Shown here: positions 17,974 through 27,074 of the stretch, piece after piece
How the letters are laid out: the number at the start of each line of letters is the position of its first letter
How positions within the stretch are numbered: position 1 is the stretch's first letter
NCBI RefSeq assembly: GCF_022227765.1
Contig: NZ_JAJMLZ010000011.1
Location: 30,772 to 94,771 of the forward strand
Source: Ectothiorhodospira shaposhnikovii
GTDB lineage: Bacteria; Pseudomonadota; Gammaproteobacteria; Ectothiorhodospirales; Ectothiorhodospiraceae
Reading direction: 5' to 3'
DNA: 64,000 bases
Made by a program: the position numbers and the translations under genes
The notes under the pieces: generated by a model
What the model was told of the DNA's origin: nothing
The model's database searches: none
Seen by the model: only the letters and a program-made list of their open reading frames with translations

Positions 17974-19953
17974 GTGACTCTGATCCGGCTGATGGTCGTG
18001 TACATAACGCTGTTCGCATTGGCGGGATGCGCCACGGTCCGCATCGATGACGCCGATCCGCGGGCCGCCTTCGCGGAGCGGCGCGGCGACTACCTGACGA
18101 CCGGCGTCTTCAGTGTGGAAACGCGCAGCGTCCTGTTCTTGTTGGGGAGCGAAGCACCACGCTGCGAGCGCTCGCCGTCCGATTGCATCTCACTGCTCTA
18201 CCAGGTGGGTGACCAGGACACGGAGAGCATTCTGGCGGTGCTGTCCGAGTTGTCCCTCGCGAAGGCCCTGCGGACCGAACAGGCGGCCAGGGGCGCAGAT
18301 TCCGACGAGGTCATCGCGGACTACCTGGATGCAGCACGTTTCGCGTACGCCTTCCTGTTTCTCGACGCCCGTCCACCGGAGGAGCGCGCGCTGGAAAACC
18401 GCCAGACGCGGGTGCGTGACTACTATAATTTCAGCGTCGAACGTGTCGCTACATTGGTATTTCAGCGCACGCGAAGGGCGGATGCACCCGTGATGCCGGT
18501 GGAGGGTACGGTCCGGGATATCGGTCAGTGGAGCCTCACGATCGGGCGGGTCGAGCCGCGGTTGCAGAGAGGCACGGAACGTCTCGCATCCATCGTCTCG
18601 CCCACGCGCCTGCAGATCCGCGGCCTCCAGAACACCTACCGGAGAGATGGCCTGGGCGGCGAACTGGTCGCCGTGTGGACCCCGGACATCTCCGGCCAGC
18701 ATGATCTCCCGATGAGGGATATCGGCTTTTCTCCCGCCACGGTCCTGCTGGAGTTCGAGGGCGAAGGACTGGATCAGGTGCTGTCCCGACGGGAGGCACG
18801 ACTTCTCATCCTGGACCCCAACCGGAGCAGGACCACGTGGGTCCGTGGTCAGCATGTGCCGGTGGCCGCGAATTTCAGCGCCTCTTATGCCCTGTGGCTG
18901 TCCCGTGCGGGTTTCCGTCGCCAGGGCCTGCTCAGCACGCTCGGTCGCGATACGTCTCTGATGCACCCGCGTATCCATCTCATGCAGCCCTATGACCCCG
19001 ATCGGTTTACCGTGATCATGCTGCATGGGTTGGCGAGCAGTCCGGAGGCCTGGGCCAATCTTGCGAACGAAGTGCTTGGTGACGCGACCCTGCGCGACCA
19101 TTTCCAGATCTGGCAGGTGCATTACCCGACCAATCTGCCCATCGCGATCAACCATCTCGAGATCCGGTACGCCCTGGAACGGACCCTGGCGGCGGTCGAT
19201 GCCCGGGGGCAGGCCAGGGCCGGTCGGGACATGATCCTGATCGGACACAGCATGGGTGGGGTGATTGCGCGTTTATTGATCCTGGAGGGCAGCGAGGATA
19301 TCTGGATGGAGACGCTGGGGGTCCCCGAGGATTCCGACAGGCGCGCGGCGCTGGCGCCCCTGGAACCCTACATTCGCTTCGAGCCGCTGGAAGGCGTCAG
19401 CCGTTCCGTCTTCCTCGCCAGCCCGCATGCCGGCACGCCGTTCGCCGGCAATTGGCTCAGCCGATTCGTCACCAGGCTGGTGCGCCTGCCGGCCGATGTG
19501 ATCCTCCGTATCGCGGCGGTTGCGGAGGCGATTGCACAGGATCTGCCGGAGAGCGCCGAGAGGTTGAGGGGCACGCCAACCTCGATCCATCAACTCGATG
19601 CCGCAAATCCCTTCCTGCAAGCGACGTCACGGCTCGGCATCGCCCCCGGCATCGACTACCACTCCATCATCGCCCGCAACGATCCCTCGGACCCGCCCGA
19701 GAATTCCAGCGACGGCGTGGTCCCGTTCGCCAGCGCCTATCTTCCCGGCGCGGCCAGCACGCTGCTCGTGAATGCGGGGCACAGTGTGCAGCAGACCCCC
19801 GAGGCCATCGTCGAGATCCGCCGCATTCTCCATCTCCATCTTGTGGAGCACGGTCTCATCAAGCCCCCGGAAGTACGACATCTCCACCTGGAGGGACCGG
19901 AACGGGGCCCACGGCCGACACGGGATCCGGATACCGGTATCCCGGTGCGATAA
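17974..19953 (+). CDS. Outer-membrane or periplasmic lipoprotein alpha/beta hydrolase
   Basis: Read from a GTG at 17974 (659 residues); ATG codons at 17890 and 17992 are alternatives, and 17974 is favoured because it gives a normal lipoprotein signal, LFALAGCATV, with Cys19 lipidated. The C-terminal half is an alpha/beta hydrolase: the oxyanion region VIMLHGLASSPEAW, the nucleophile elbow ILIGHSMGGVIARLL, and a late DGVVPFASAYLPG and NAGHSVQQ that carry the probable acid and His. The N-terminal half (about residues 30-320) matches nothing I know. PGAP1/lipase-like folds fit best; the substrate is unknown. It is divergent from the RND operon and upstream of a patatin. Confidence 0.8.
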   Translation: MTLIRLMVVYITLFALAGCATVRIDDADPRAAFAERRGDYLTTGVFSVETRSVLFLLGSEAPRCERSPSDCISLLYQVGDQDTESILAVLSELSLAKALRTEQAARGADSDEVIADYLDAARFAYAFLFLDARPPEERALENRQTRVRDYYNFSVERVATLVFQRTRRADAPVMPVEGTVRDIGQWSLTIGRVEPRLQRGTERLASIVSPTRLQIRGLQNTYRRDGLGGELVAVWTPDISGQHDLPMRDIGFSPATVLLEFEGEGLDQVLSRREARLLILDPNRSRTTWVRGQHVPVAANFSASYALWLSRAGFRRQGLLSTLGRDTSLMHPRIHLMQPYDPDRFTVIMLHGLASSPEAWANLANEVLGDATLRDHFQIWQVHYPTNLPIAINHLEIRYALERTLAAVDARGQARAGRDMILIGHSMGGVIARLLILEGSEDIWMETLGVPEDSDRRAALAPLEPYIRFEPLEGVSRSVFLASPHAGTPFAGNWLSRFVTRLVRLPADVILRIAAVAEAIAQDLPESAERLRGTPTSIHQLDAANPFLQATSRLGIAPGIDYHSIIARNDPSDPPENSSDGVVPFASAYLPGAASTLLVNAGHSVQQTPEAIVEIRRILHLHLVEHGLIKPPEVRHLHLEGPERGPRPTRDPDTGIPVR

Positions 19954-20122
19954 CTCCTTGCGAAGCCGTTCTCTCGCCCCCGGGCGGGAATCGCTCCGCA
20001 ATGCTTCCGGGGCATTCACCAGAGGCAAGTGTCGATCCGGTCCGGTTTTCTGTATCCGACGCTGGACACGGTGCCCATGTTGCGGTATTAGCCAGAGCTT
20101 CGGGGGTCAAGGGAGACTTCGG

Positions 20123-21217
20123 ATGAGAAGGGCCGGGAAGGATATAAAAACGGTGGATCTCGCCTTGCAGGGGGGCGGCGCTCACGGCGCACTCACCTGG
20201 GGGGTGCTGGACCGGCTCTTGACGGATGAGCGAATCGAGATCGCCACCATCAGCGGCACCAGCGCGGGTGCCATGAACGCGGTGGTCATGGCCGATGGCC
20301 TGGATCAGGGGGGGCGCGAGGGAGCGAGGGAAGCGCTTGCCGGATTCTGGAAGGCGGTCAGCGACGCGGCGCGGCTCTCCCCGATACAGCGGTCGCTTTG
20401 GGACCGAATGACCAACCGCTACAGCCTGGATCACTCGCCCGGTTACCTCTTTTTCGAACATCTCACCCGGCAGTTCTCGCCCTACGAACTGAATCCCCTG
20501 AACATCAATCCGTTGCGTGACCTCGTCGCTTCGCGGGTGGATTTCGAACGGGTCAACCACTGCAAGGATCTCAAGGTCTTCGTGACCGCCACCAATGTGC
20601 GCACCGGCCGCGGCCGCACCTTCACCCAGCCGGATCTCACGGTGGACTCGGTGATGGCTTCCGCCTGCCTGCCCTTCATGTATCAGGCCGTGGAGATCGA
20701 CGGTGAGGCGTATTGGGACGGCGGCTATATCGGGAACCCCGCGCTCTACCCGCTGGTCGAGGATCGCGCCACGCGCGATCTGATCGTGGTTCAGATCAAT
20801 CCACTGGTAAGGGAAGAACTACCGCGCACCGGCCGCGAGATCATCAATCGACTCAACGAGATTACCTTCAACGCCAGCCTCATCAAGGAACTTCGCTCCA
20901 TCGAACTCCTGCACCAGTTGATCGAGGTCGAGCAACTCGAATCCGAGCGTTACCGCGACATCTACGTGCATCTGATCCATGCCCACGAAGAACTCAAGAA
21001 TCTGGATGCCTCAAGCAAGATGAACGCCGAATGGGGCTATCTGACCCATCTCAAGGAACGCGGCCAGGCCTGGGCCGGGAGCTTCCTGGAACGTCATTTC
21101 GATGATCTGGGCAAGCGTTCCACCTTCGATCTGAAGAGCCTTTTTACCGACAGCTTCAGGCCACCGAGCCTCGACACATCCACCTCATCCGACCAGCCAA
21201 CGGAGCCGAAGCCATGA
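20123..21217 (+). CDS. Patatin-like phospholipase
   Basis: A 364-residue protein starting at the ATG at 20123, preceded by AAGGGAG. It has all parts of the patatin Ser-Asp dyad machinery: the oxyanion loop LQGGGAHGALTWGVL (residues 15-29), the nucleophile elbow ISGTSAGAMNA with Ser47, and the catalytic Asp in YWDGGYIGNP. Patatins hydrolyse acyl ester bonds of membrane lipids; some are linked to polyhydroxyalkanoate metabolism. Its last codons overlap the start of the GntP-type permease (ATGA), indicating co-translation. No secretion signal is visible, so it is probably cytosolic or membrane-peripheral. Confidence 0.92.
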   Translation: MRRAGKDIKTVDLALQGGGAHGALTWGVLDRLLTDERIEIATISGTSAGAMNAVVMADGLDQGGREGAREALAGFWKAVSDAARLSPIQRSLWDRMTNRYSLDHSPGYLFFEHLTRQFSPYELNPLNINPLRDLVASRVDFERVNHCKDLKVFVTATNVRTGRGRTFTQPDLTVDSVMASACLPFMYQAVEIDGEAYWDGGYIGNPALYPLVEDRATRDLIVVQINPLVREELPRTGREIINRLNEITFNASLIKELRSIELLHQLIEVEQLESERYRDIYVHLIHAHEELKNLDASSKMNAEWGYLTHLKERGQAWAGSFLERHFDDLGKRSTFDLKSLFTDSFRPPSLDTSTSSDQPTEPKP

Positions 21218-22659
21218 TGGGGATCCTGGTTATCGTCATCGCACTGGGCCTGCTGATGTATTTGGCCTATCGAGGCGTCAGCCTCCTGATCCTTGCGCCG
21301 GCGCTGGCCACCTTCGCGGTGGTGGCAACGATGGATGGCCCGGTGCTTGCGAGTTACACGCAGATTTTCATGGGCTCGGCGGGCGGCTTCATCACACTGT
21401 ATTTCCCCGTATTCCTGCTCGGCGCCGTGTTCGGCAAGTTGATGGAGGATTCCGGCAGCGCCCGGGTGCTTGCCGACGCCATCATCGCCAAACTGGGCAG
21501 CGGCCAGGCGATCCTGGCCGTGGTCCTGTCCTGTGCCGTCATGACCTACGGCGGGGTGTCCCTGTTCGTGGTGGCCTTTGCGGTCTACCCGATTGCGGCG
21601 GCCCTGTTCCGGCAGGCCGATATCCCCAAGCGATTGATTCCCGCAACCATCGCCCTGGGCGCCTTCACCTTTACCATGACGGCGCTGCCGGGTACGCCCG
21701 CCATCCAGAACGCCATCCCGATGCCGTTCTTCGGGACCTCTCCCTTCGCGGCACCGGGGCTTGGAATCATCACGGCGCTGGTGATGTTCAGCCTCGGCAT
21801 GCTCTGGCTCAATTACCGCGCGCGCAAGCTGGCCGCGGAAGGCTACGGCAACCACCCGGACGCGGAATTCGTCCCGAACAAGGCGTTGCGGGAGCGCGCG
21901 GCGGGTGAGGGTTTCGACCTGATGGAACTTCCGGTGGAGGAGCGTCCTGTGAGTCGGCCACCGGTATTCGTCGCCGTTCTGCCGCTGGTGCTGGTGATCG
22001 CGATCAACCTGTTGTTCACTTTTGTGATCATCCCGAACATGGACACGGACTTCCTGGCCCTGCCGCTGTACGGCGAGACCAGCATTGATGAGGTGCGCGG
22101 GATCTGGTCGGTGACCGCGGCCCTGGTGCTTTCCCTGTTGGCGGTGATCGCCCTGAACTGGAAGCGGCTGCCCAAGCTCACGCAGTCCGTCGACAATGGT
22201 GCCAACGCCTCACTCCTGCCGATCTTTAACACCGCCAGTCTGGTGGGCTTTGGGGCCGTGATCGCCTCGCTGGGTGCCTTCGTGCTGATTCGTGATGCGG
22301 TCGTCGGCCTTGGGGGCGATAACCCGCTGATCTCGCTCGCGATCGCCGTGAACGTGCTGGCGGGAATGACCGGCTCGGCCTCGGGCGGGATGAGTATCGC
22401 GCTCTCGACCCTCGGTGATACCTATCTGGAGATGGCTTACGCCCAAGGGATCAGTCCGGAATTGCTGCACCGCGTTACTGCAGTGGCTACGGGTGGACTG
22501 GATACGCTACCGCACAACGGCGCGGTCATCACCCTGCTGGCCATCTGCGGCCTCACACACCGCCAGGCCTATTTCGATCTGGCGATGGCCGCGATGGTGG
22601 CGCCCTTCCTCTCGCTGATTGTGCTGATCACCTTGGGGACGTTGTTCGGGAGTTTCTGA
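21214..22659 (+). CDS. GntP-family permease (gluconate/3-hydroxybutyrate type)
   Basis: A 481-residue protein with 12 or more hydrophobic segments. The segments GGFITLYFPVFLLGAVFGKL, VMTYGGVSLFVVAFAVYPI and TALPGTPAIQNAIPMPFFG followed by GTS are characteristic of the GntP group. Members carry gluconate, D-serine or D-3-hydroxybutyrate by proton symport. A patatin next to a GntP permease is also seen beside 3-hydroxybutyrate dehydrogenase in some proteobacteria, so 3-hydroxybutyrate is a reasonable but unproved substrate; no such dehydrogenase is in the window. It is coupled to the patatin gene by a 4-base overlap and ends just before a strong hairpin. Confidence 0.88.
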   Translation: MMGILVIVIALGLLMYLAYRGVSLLILAPALATFAVVATMDGPVLASYTQIFMGSAGGFITLYFPVFLLGAVFGKLMEDSGSARVLADAIIAKLGSGQAILAVVLSCAVMTYGGVSLFVVAFAVYPIAAALFRQADIPKRLIPATIALGAFTFTMTALPGTPAIQNAIPMPFFGTSPFAAPGLGIITALVMFSLGMLWLNYRARKLAAEGYGNHPDAEFVPNKALRERAAGEGFDLMELPVEERPVSRPPVFVAVLPLVLVIAINLLFTFVIIPNMDTDFLALPLYGETSIDEVRGIWSVTAALVLSLLAVIALNWKRLPKLTQSVDNGANASLLPIFNTASLVGFGAVIASLGAFVLIRDAVVGLGGDNPLISLAIAVNVLAGMTGSASGGMSIALSTLGDTYLEMAYAQGISPELLHRVTAVATGGLDTLPHNGAVITLLAICGLTHRQAYFDLAMAAMVAPFLSLIVLITLGTLFGSF

Positions 22660-22679
22660 ACCCCAAAGACCTCTCTCCC

Positions 22680-22714
22680 AGTCTCCGGAAGCCTGTCACA
22701 GGCTTCCGGAGACT
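22680..22714. terminator. Perfect 16-bp hairpin between convergent genes
   Basis: AGTCTCCGGAAGCCTG at 22680-22695 pairs perfectly with CAGGCTTCCGGAGACT at 22699-22714 across a TCA loop. It lies 20 bases after the GntP permease stop and 5 bases after the stop of the minus-strand hydrolase. GTCTTTTAG follows on the plus side. This is a bidirectional terminator, and the stem is unusually long and perfect. Confidence 0.85.
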
Positions 22715-22719
22715 GTCTT

Positions 22720-24327
22720 TTAGTCAAACAGTGCGAGCAGGCGTTGCAGTTCGGACTCGCTCCAGCCCTCGGGTTCGGTTAGCGCCAGCCAGGCGTGGAT
22801 GTAGTCGGTCGGGGCGTACTCGTGCCCGAATCCCTTGGGTGCGGTGCCCACCATCATGTCGGCGGCCAGTTGCAGCATGGTCACGATGGGAAACCAGCGC
22901 AGATCCGGGGAGACATCCGGGCCGCGTGGCTCGCGCATCCACTCCGGCTCCTTCCAGGCGGACTCGGGGCTGAAGAAGGTGATCGGATCGCTGGCATACT
23001 GCAGAAAGACGATTCGGAATGTTCCCCATTCTTCTTTGCCGTGATTGAGCCTCTGTTCCTGATTCATGAACCGGACGACCGACCCGCCTCGGAACTCGGG
23101 CAGCCAGGCCGGGGAGCCTGGATCGCGCTCAGCCGTTACCCTGCGCCATGTCTCGTTGCGAAACGGTGGTCCGCTCCACAGGGCACCGTCGAAGGGATCA
23201 TTGATGATGTCGAAGAGGTCGAAGGAGAGATCGGAGTTGAGCGAACCCAGGCTCAGGCCACGCAGGAACAGCCGCGGCCGGGATTCCGGGGGCAGGGTGC
23301 GCCAGTGATGATAGATCTCCGTAAACAGGGCACGGGCATTCTCCGCCCCATAACCCTGGTCGGTCAGCAAGGTGAGCGGGCTGTTTAAATAGGAGTACTG
23401 TGCCACGACCGTGGCGATATCCCCTCGGTGCAGGTACTCCACCGTGTTCTGTGATGAGGGATCCACCCAGCCCGTGCCGGTGGGTGTCACCAGCAACAGT
23501 ATGGAGCGATCGAAGCCCCCCGCCCGTTTCAGTTCTTCCAGTGCCAGGCGGGCCCGTTGCTCCGGGGTATCCGCTGAATTGAGGCCCACGTAAACCCGAA
23601 TCGGGGGCGGTACCGGTGTGTCGAAGAAATCGCTGAGTTCCTCGGCGGTGGGGCCGCCGGCAACAAAACTGCGCCCCTGTCGGCCCAGATCCTTCCAGTT
23701 GATCAGCGACTCTTGACTGCCCGTCTGCCAGGCATGCACGGGATGTGGCAGGTCGGCGTCGATCAGTGCATCCAGTTGCTGGAAGGAACGATCCAAGACA
23801 CGCAGCGTTGAACTGACCAGCACGCCGTTGATCACCGTCCAGAACAGAAACACGGCGGCGGTGATGCTGAAGATCTGGGATATGCGGCGCGGGACGTACC
23901 GGTGGAGCCTGATGGACAGTGTACGAAAGACCCACTTGAACAGACGAGCCAAAGAAAGCATCAGTACAAACACCAGCGCGGCGATGACGCCCAACAGCAC
24001 CGGCTGAACACCCGCGAGTTCTTCGATTCCCATCAGTGCGCGGAGGGAGTTCTGCCATTCCGATGCCTGCCAAATGAAGCTGAACGTGATCAGCACGCAG
24101 AGCAGGCCCGCAACGACCTGGGTGAATCGGACCGTCCGCTTGCTCGGGGTTGGCAATTCCAGGTACTTCCAGAACCATACGCCGGCGACACCCAGACCAT
24201 AACCCGCGGCGAAAGAAAGTCCGGAGATCACGCCCTGGATCAGGAACGGGCGTGGTAGCAGGGAGGGCGTCAGCGAAAAGGCAAAGAAGACGGTTCCGAC
24301 GAGTAGACCCACGACGCTTAGGTACAT
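22720..24327 (-). CDS. Membrane-anchored alpha/beta-hydrolase family protein (Abhydrolase_9 type)
   Basis: Read from an ATG at 24327 (535 residues); an upstream ATG at 24426 would add 33 residues unlike the family. About five hydrophobic segments occupy residues 1-190, and the first contains SLTPSLLPRP, the hallmark of the Abhydrolase_9 N-terminal domain. The C-terminal domain includes PRLFLRGLSLGSLNSDLSF, where the serine of LSLGS is the likely nucleophile, and GTAPKGFGHEYAP near the end. These proteins are inner-membrane hydrolases of unknown substrate. The gene converges on the GntP permease. Confidence 0.82.
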   Translation of the reverse strand: MYLSVVGLLVGTVFFAFSLTPSLLPRPFLIQGVISGLSFAAGYGLGVAGVWFWKYLELPTPSKRTVRFTQVVAGLLCVLITFSFIWQASEWQNSLRALMGIEELAGVQPVLLGVIAALVFVLMLSLARLFKWVFRTLSIRLHRYVPRRISQIFSITAAVFLFWTVINGVLVSSTLRVLDRSFQQLDALIDADLPHPVHAWQTGSQESLINWKDLGRQGRSFVAGGPTAEELSDFFDTPVPPPIRVYVGLNSADTPEQRARLALEELKRAGGFDRSILLLVTPTGTGWVDPSSQNTVEYLHRGDIATVVAQYSYLNSPLTLLTDQGYGAENARALFTEIYHHWRTLPPESRPRLFLRGLSLGSLNSDLSFDLFDIINDPFDGALWSGPPFRNETWRRVTAERDPGSPAWLPEFRGGSVVRFMNQEQRLNHGKEEWGTFRIVFLQYASDPITFFSPESAWKEPEWMREPRGPDVSPDLRWFPIVTMLQLAADMMVGTAPKGFGHEYAPTDYIHAWLALTEPEGWSESELQRLLALFD

Positions 24328-24555
24328 TTGCGGTCTCGCTGAATAGGCAGGGAAAGGGGGCAAGCTGCTTCGACAGCGGTAGTATGCTGTCGGAACGCAG
24401 GCAAGCCAACGCCGACTCCATGGCACTCAACCTACTCAATGGCGGGTCTGGGGGGCGCTGCTTTACAGCATGCTCGATGATGCAAGCAGTATGACGATCA
24501 ATCGGGCGAAAGTGGCTCATGGTCGGTACAGGAACATTGCATTGCGGGAATGCTC

Positions 24556-25458
24556 TCATCCCATGGGCGGAAACTCCGACAGTCTGCCGGACATTGCCCG
24601 CTGAGCTTCCAGCAGTCGGATCAGGGCGGTGGCGGCGTTGGAACGGGTGCGTTCCCGGTGGGTGACCCAGCCCAGTGACCGTCCCATGGTCAACCCCTCC
24701 AGCGCCAGCCGTTGCAGGGATTCCCCCATGGACAGGGGTAATACCCCCCAGCCCAGCCCGATCCCGACCATCATCTGAATGGTCTCCAGATAATTGGTCT
24801 CAAGAATCCGGGCGGGGGCGATACCCAGGGGCAGGAAGGCCCGCTCCACCAGACCCCGGGTGAAGGTACCCGCCGGCGGCAGGATGGCGGCATGGGCATT
24901 GAGCCGTTGCGGGGTGACATCCCCCCGGGTCAGATCATGATCCGGCGCGGCCATGGGCACCAGCGGGTCATCCCAGATCACCCGGCAGCTCAGCAGGGGA
25001 GAGGGCCTCTCCGGCAGCGTCACCACCGCCAGATCCACCAGCCCCTGTTCCGCAAACCGGCAGGCATCCTCGGAATCCATGAAGCGGATGTCCAGCTCCA
25101 CGGCGGGATATTGCCGGGCGAAGGCCTTGAGCACCGGCGGCAGACGCCGCAGGCCGATGTGATGGGAGGTGGCCAGCACCAGGGGGCCTTCCACCCGGTC
25201 CGACAGACTGTCCAGGAGCCGACGGGTCTCTTCCAGGTCCAGCAGGATGCGCCGGGCCTGGGGCAGCAATACGCGACCCGCCTCGGTCAGGCTGACCTGG
25301 CGGCCGATGCGGTCGAACAGCCGGCGTCCCAGTTCTTCCTCCAGGGCGGCCACCCGCTTGCTCACCGCTGGTTGGGTCAGGTGCAGCATTTCCGCGGCCC
25401 GGGAAAAGGAGCCGGCGGTGGCAACGGCGGTGAAGGCTTTCAGGTTATCGATCAGCAT
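24556..25458 (-). CDS. LysR-family transcriptional regulator divergent from leuC
   Basis: A 300-residue LTTR. The N-terminal winged helix-turn-helix is typical: FTAVATAGSFSRAAEMLHLT then QPAVSKRVAALEEELG (residues about 8-45). The rest is a periplasmic-binding-protein-like effector domain. It is transcribed away from leuCDB, with 192 bases between the two genes that include a dyad fitting a LysR operator. By the usual LTTR arrangement it probably controls leuCDB and itself; the inducer is unknown. It ends 97 bases before the N-terminal side of the Abhydrolase_9 gene, in a stretch where nothing else was seen. Confidence 0.93.
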   Translation of the reverse strand: MLIDNLKAFTAVATAGSFSRAAEMLHLTQPAVSKRVAALEEELGRRLFDRIGRQVSLTEAGRVLLPQARRILLDLEETRRLLDSLSDRVEGPLVLATSHHIGLRRLPPVLKAFARQYPAVELDIRFMDSEDACRFAEQGLVDLAVVTLPERPSPLLSCRVIWDDPLVPMAAPDHDLTRGDVTPQRLNAHAAILPPAGTFTRGLVERAFLPLGIAPARILETNYLETIQMMVGIGLGWGVLPLSMGESLQRLALEGLTMGRSLGWVTHRERTRSNAATALIRLLEAQRAMSGRLSEFPPMG

Positions 25459-25498
25459 GGAGAATCATCATGGCAGAGTGGCTGAGACTGATCTTGAT

Positions 25499-25538
25499 CC
25501 TTCTCCCCGCCTGGGAGAAGGGCCGGGGATGAAGGGCC
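25499..25538. repeat. Dispersed palindromic repeat, long form
   Basis: CCTTCTCCC and GGGAGAAGG form a 9-bp stem with a GCCTG-containing loop, followed by GCCGGGGATGAAGGGCC. The same stem plus the CCGGGGATGA tail recurs at about 27720, 50047 and 54060. This copy is in the same orientation as the 50047 copy. Confidence 0.75.
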
Positions 25539-25581
25539 TCATGATCGGGATATGCATTCTTTATGGGAATCTCATTCATGA

Positions 25582-25601
25582 ATAACATGAATTTGTGTTA
25601 T
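25582..25601. promoter_or_regulatory. Probable LysR-type operator upstream of leuC
   Basis: ATAACA, eight bases, TGTTAT form a perfect dyad (ATAAC-N10-GTTAT) in the interval between the LysR gene and leuC. It contains a T-N11-A arrangement as expected of LTTR sites and lies about 50 bases upstream of the leuC start in a locally AT-rich stretch. Confidence 0.55.
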
Positions 25602-25650
25602 CAAACAGATCGGCCTATCCTCATTCCCAGCGTACACCGAGGTAAGCGTG

Positions 25651-27057
25651 ATGACTGCAAAGACCCTTTACGACAAGCTCTGGGATGCCCACGTGGTCCG
25701 TACCGAAGAGGACGGCACCGCGCTCCTGTATATCGACCGGCATCTGGTCCACGAGGTGACCTCGCCCCAGGCCTTCGAGGGCCTGCGACTGGCTGGCCGC
25801 AAGCCCTGGCGCAGCCACTCCGTGGTGGCGGTCCCCGACCACAACGTACCCACCCGTGATCGGGATCAGGGCATCGCCGATCCGGTCTCCCGCACCCAGG
25901 TGGAGACCCTGCAGCAGAACGTGCGGCATTTCGGGCTCACCTTTTTCCCCATGGGGGACATCCGCCAGGGCATCGTCCATGTGATTGGACCGGAGCAGGG
26001 GGCCACCCTGCCGGGCATGACCGTGGTCTGTGGCGATTCCCACACCTCCACCCACGGCGCCTTCGGTGCCCTGGCCATGGGCATCGGCACCTCCGAGGTG
26101 GAGCATGTGCTGGCCACCCAGTGCCTGTTGCAGAAGAAAATGAAGAGCATGCTCATCTCCGTGGACGGGCAGGTGGGTCCCGGTGTCACCGCCAAGGACA
26201 TCGTGCTGGCCATCATCGGCGAGATCGGCACCGCCGGTGGTACCGGCTATGCCATTGAGTTCGGGGGAGACGCTATCCGCGCCCTGTCCATGGAAGGACG
26301 CATGACCGTCTGCAACATGGCCATCGAGGCCGGTGCCCGTGCCGGCATGGTGGCGGTGGACGACACCACCATCGATTACGTCAAGGGTCGTCCCTTTGCA
26401 CCCAAGGGGGCCTACTGGCACCAGGCGGTGGCGGCCTGGCGCGAACTCCATTCCGATCCCGATGCCCGGTTCGACCGGGTGGTGCATATCGACGCCGCCG
26501 GCATCGAACCCCAGGTGACCTGGGGCACCTCTCCCGAAATGGTGTTGCCGGTCTCCGGCAAGGTCCCCAACCCGGACGCGGTGGCCGACGAGGTGAAGGC
26601 CAACGGCATGCGCCGGGCTCTGGAGTACATGGGCCTGACCGCCGGCATGCCGGTGTCCGACATCACCGTGGACAAGATTTTCATCGGTTCCTGTACCAAT
26701 GCCCGCCTGGAGGATATCCGCGCCGCCGCCGAGGTGGTCAAGGGACGTCGCGTGGCCGGGAACGTGAAGCTGGCCCTGGTGGTGCCCGGTTCCGGGTTGG
26801 TGAAGCAGCAGGCGGAACAGGAGGGGCTGGATCGCATCTTCCTGGATGCCGGGTTCGAATGGCGTGAACCGGGCTGTTCCATGTGCCTGGCCATGAATGC
26901 GGACCGGCTTGAGCCCGGCGAGCGTTGCGCCTCCACCTCCAACCGTAATTTCGAGAGTCGTCAGGGCTTGGGTGGCCGCACCCATCTGGTGAGTCCGGCC
27001 ATGGCCGCGGCGGCGGCGGTGACGGGCCGATTCGTGGACGTGCGTGAGCTCAACTGA
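25651..27057 (+). CDS. leuC: 3-isopropylmalate dehydratase large subunit
   Basis: A 468-residue aconitase-family enzyme from the ATG at 25651 (a GTG one codon upstream is also possible; GAGG is at 25640). LeuC with LeuD isomerises 2- to 3-isopropylmalate in leucine biosynthesis. The Fe-S ligands are visible as [13 protein letters not shown] and as the paired cysteines in [11 protein letters not shown]. Substrate-binding [13 protein letters not shown] and the C-terminal [10 protein letters not shown] are conserved. leuD follows after 17 bases. Confidence 0.98.
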   Translation: MTAKTLYDKLWDAHVVRTEEDGTALLYIDRHLVHEVTSPQAFEGLRLAGRKPWRSHSVVAVPDHNVPTRDRDQGIADPVSRTQVETLQQNVRHFGLTFFPMGDIRQGIVHVIGPEQGATLPGMTVVCGDSHTSTHGAFGALAMGIGTSEVEHVLATQCLLQKKMKSMLISVDGQVGPGVTAKDIVLAIIGEIGTAGGTGYAIEFGGDAIRALSMEGRMTVCNMAIEAGARAGMVAVDDTTIDYVKGRPFAPKGAYWHQAVAAWRELHSDPDARFDRVVHIDAAGIEPQVTWGTSPEMVLPVSGKVPNPDAVADEVKANGMRRALEYMGLTAGMPVSDITVDKIFIGSCTNARLEDIRAAAEVVKGRRVAGNVKLALVVPGSGLVKQQAEQEGLDRIFLDAGFEWREPGCSMCLAMNADRLEPGERCASTSNRNFESRQGLGGRTHLVSPAMAAAAAVTGRFVDVRELN

Positions 27058-27074
27058 CAAAAGGTACCGCAGTG

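Noticed and set aside
22660..22740. Attachment site or IS remnant
   Set aside because: Although strongly palindromic, there is no transposase, direct repeat or integrase nearby; a terminator explains it.
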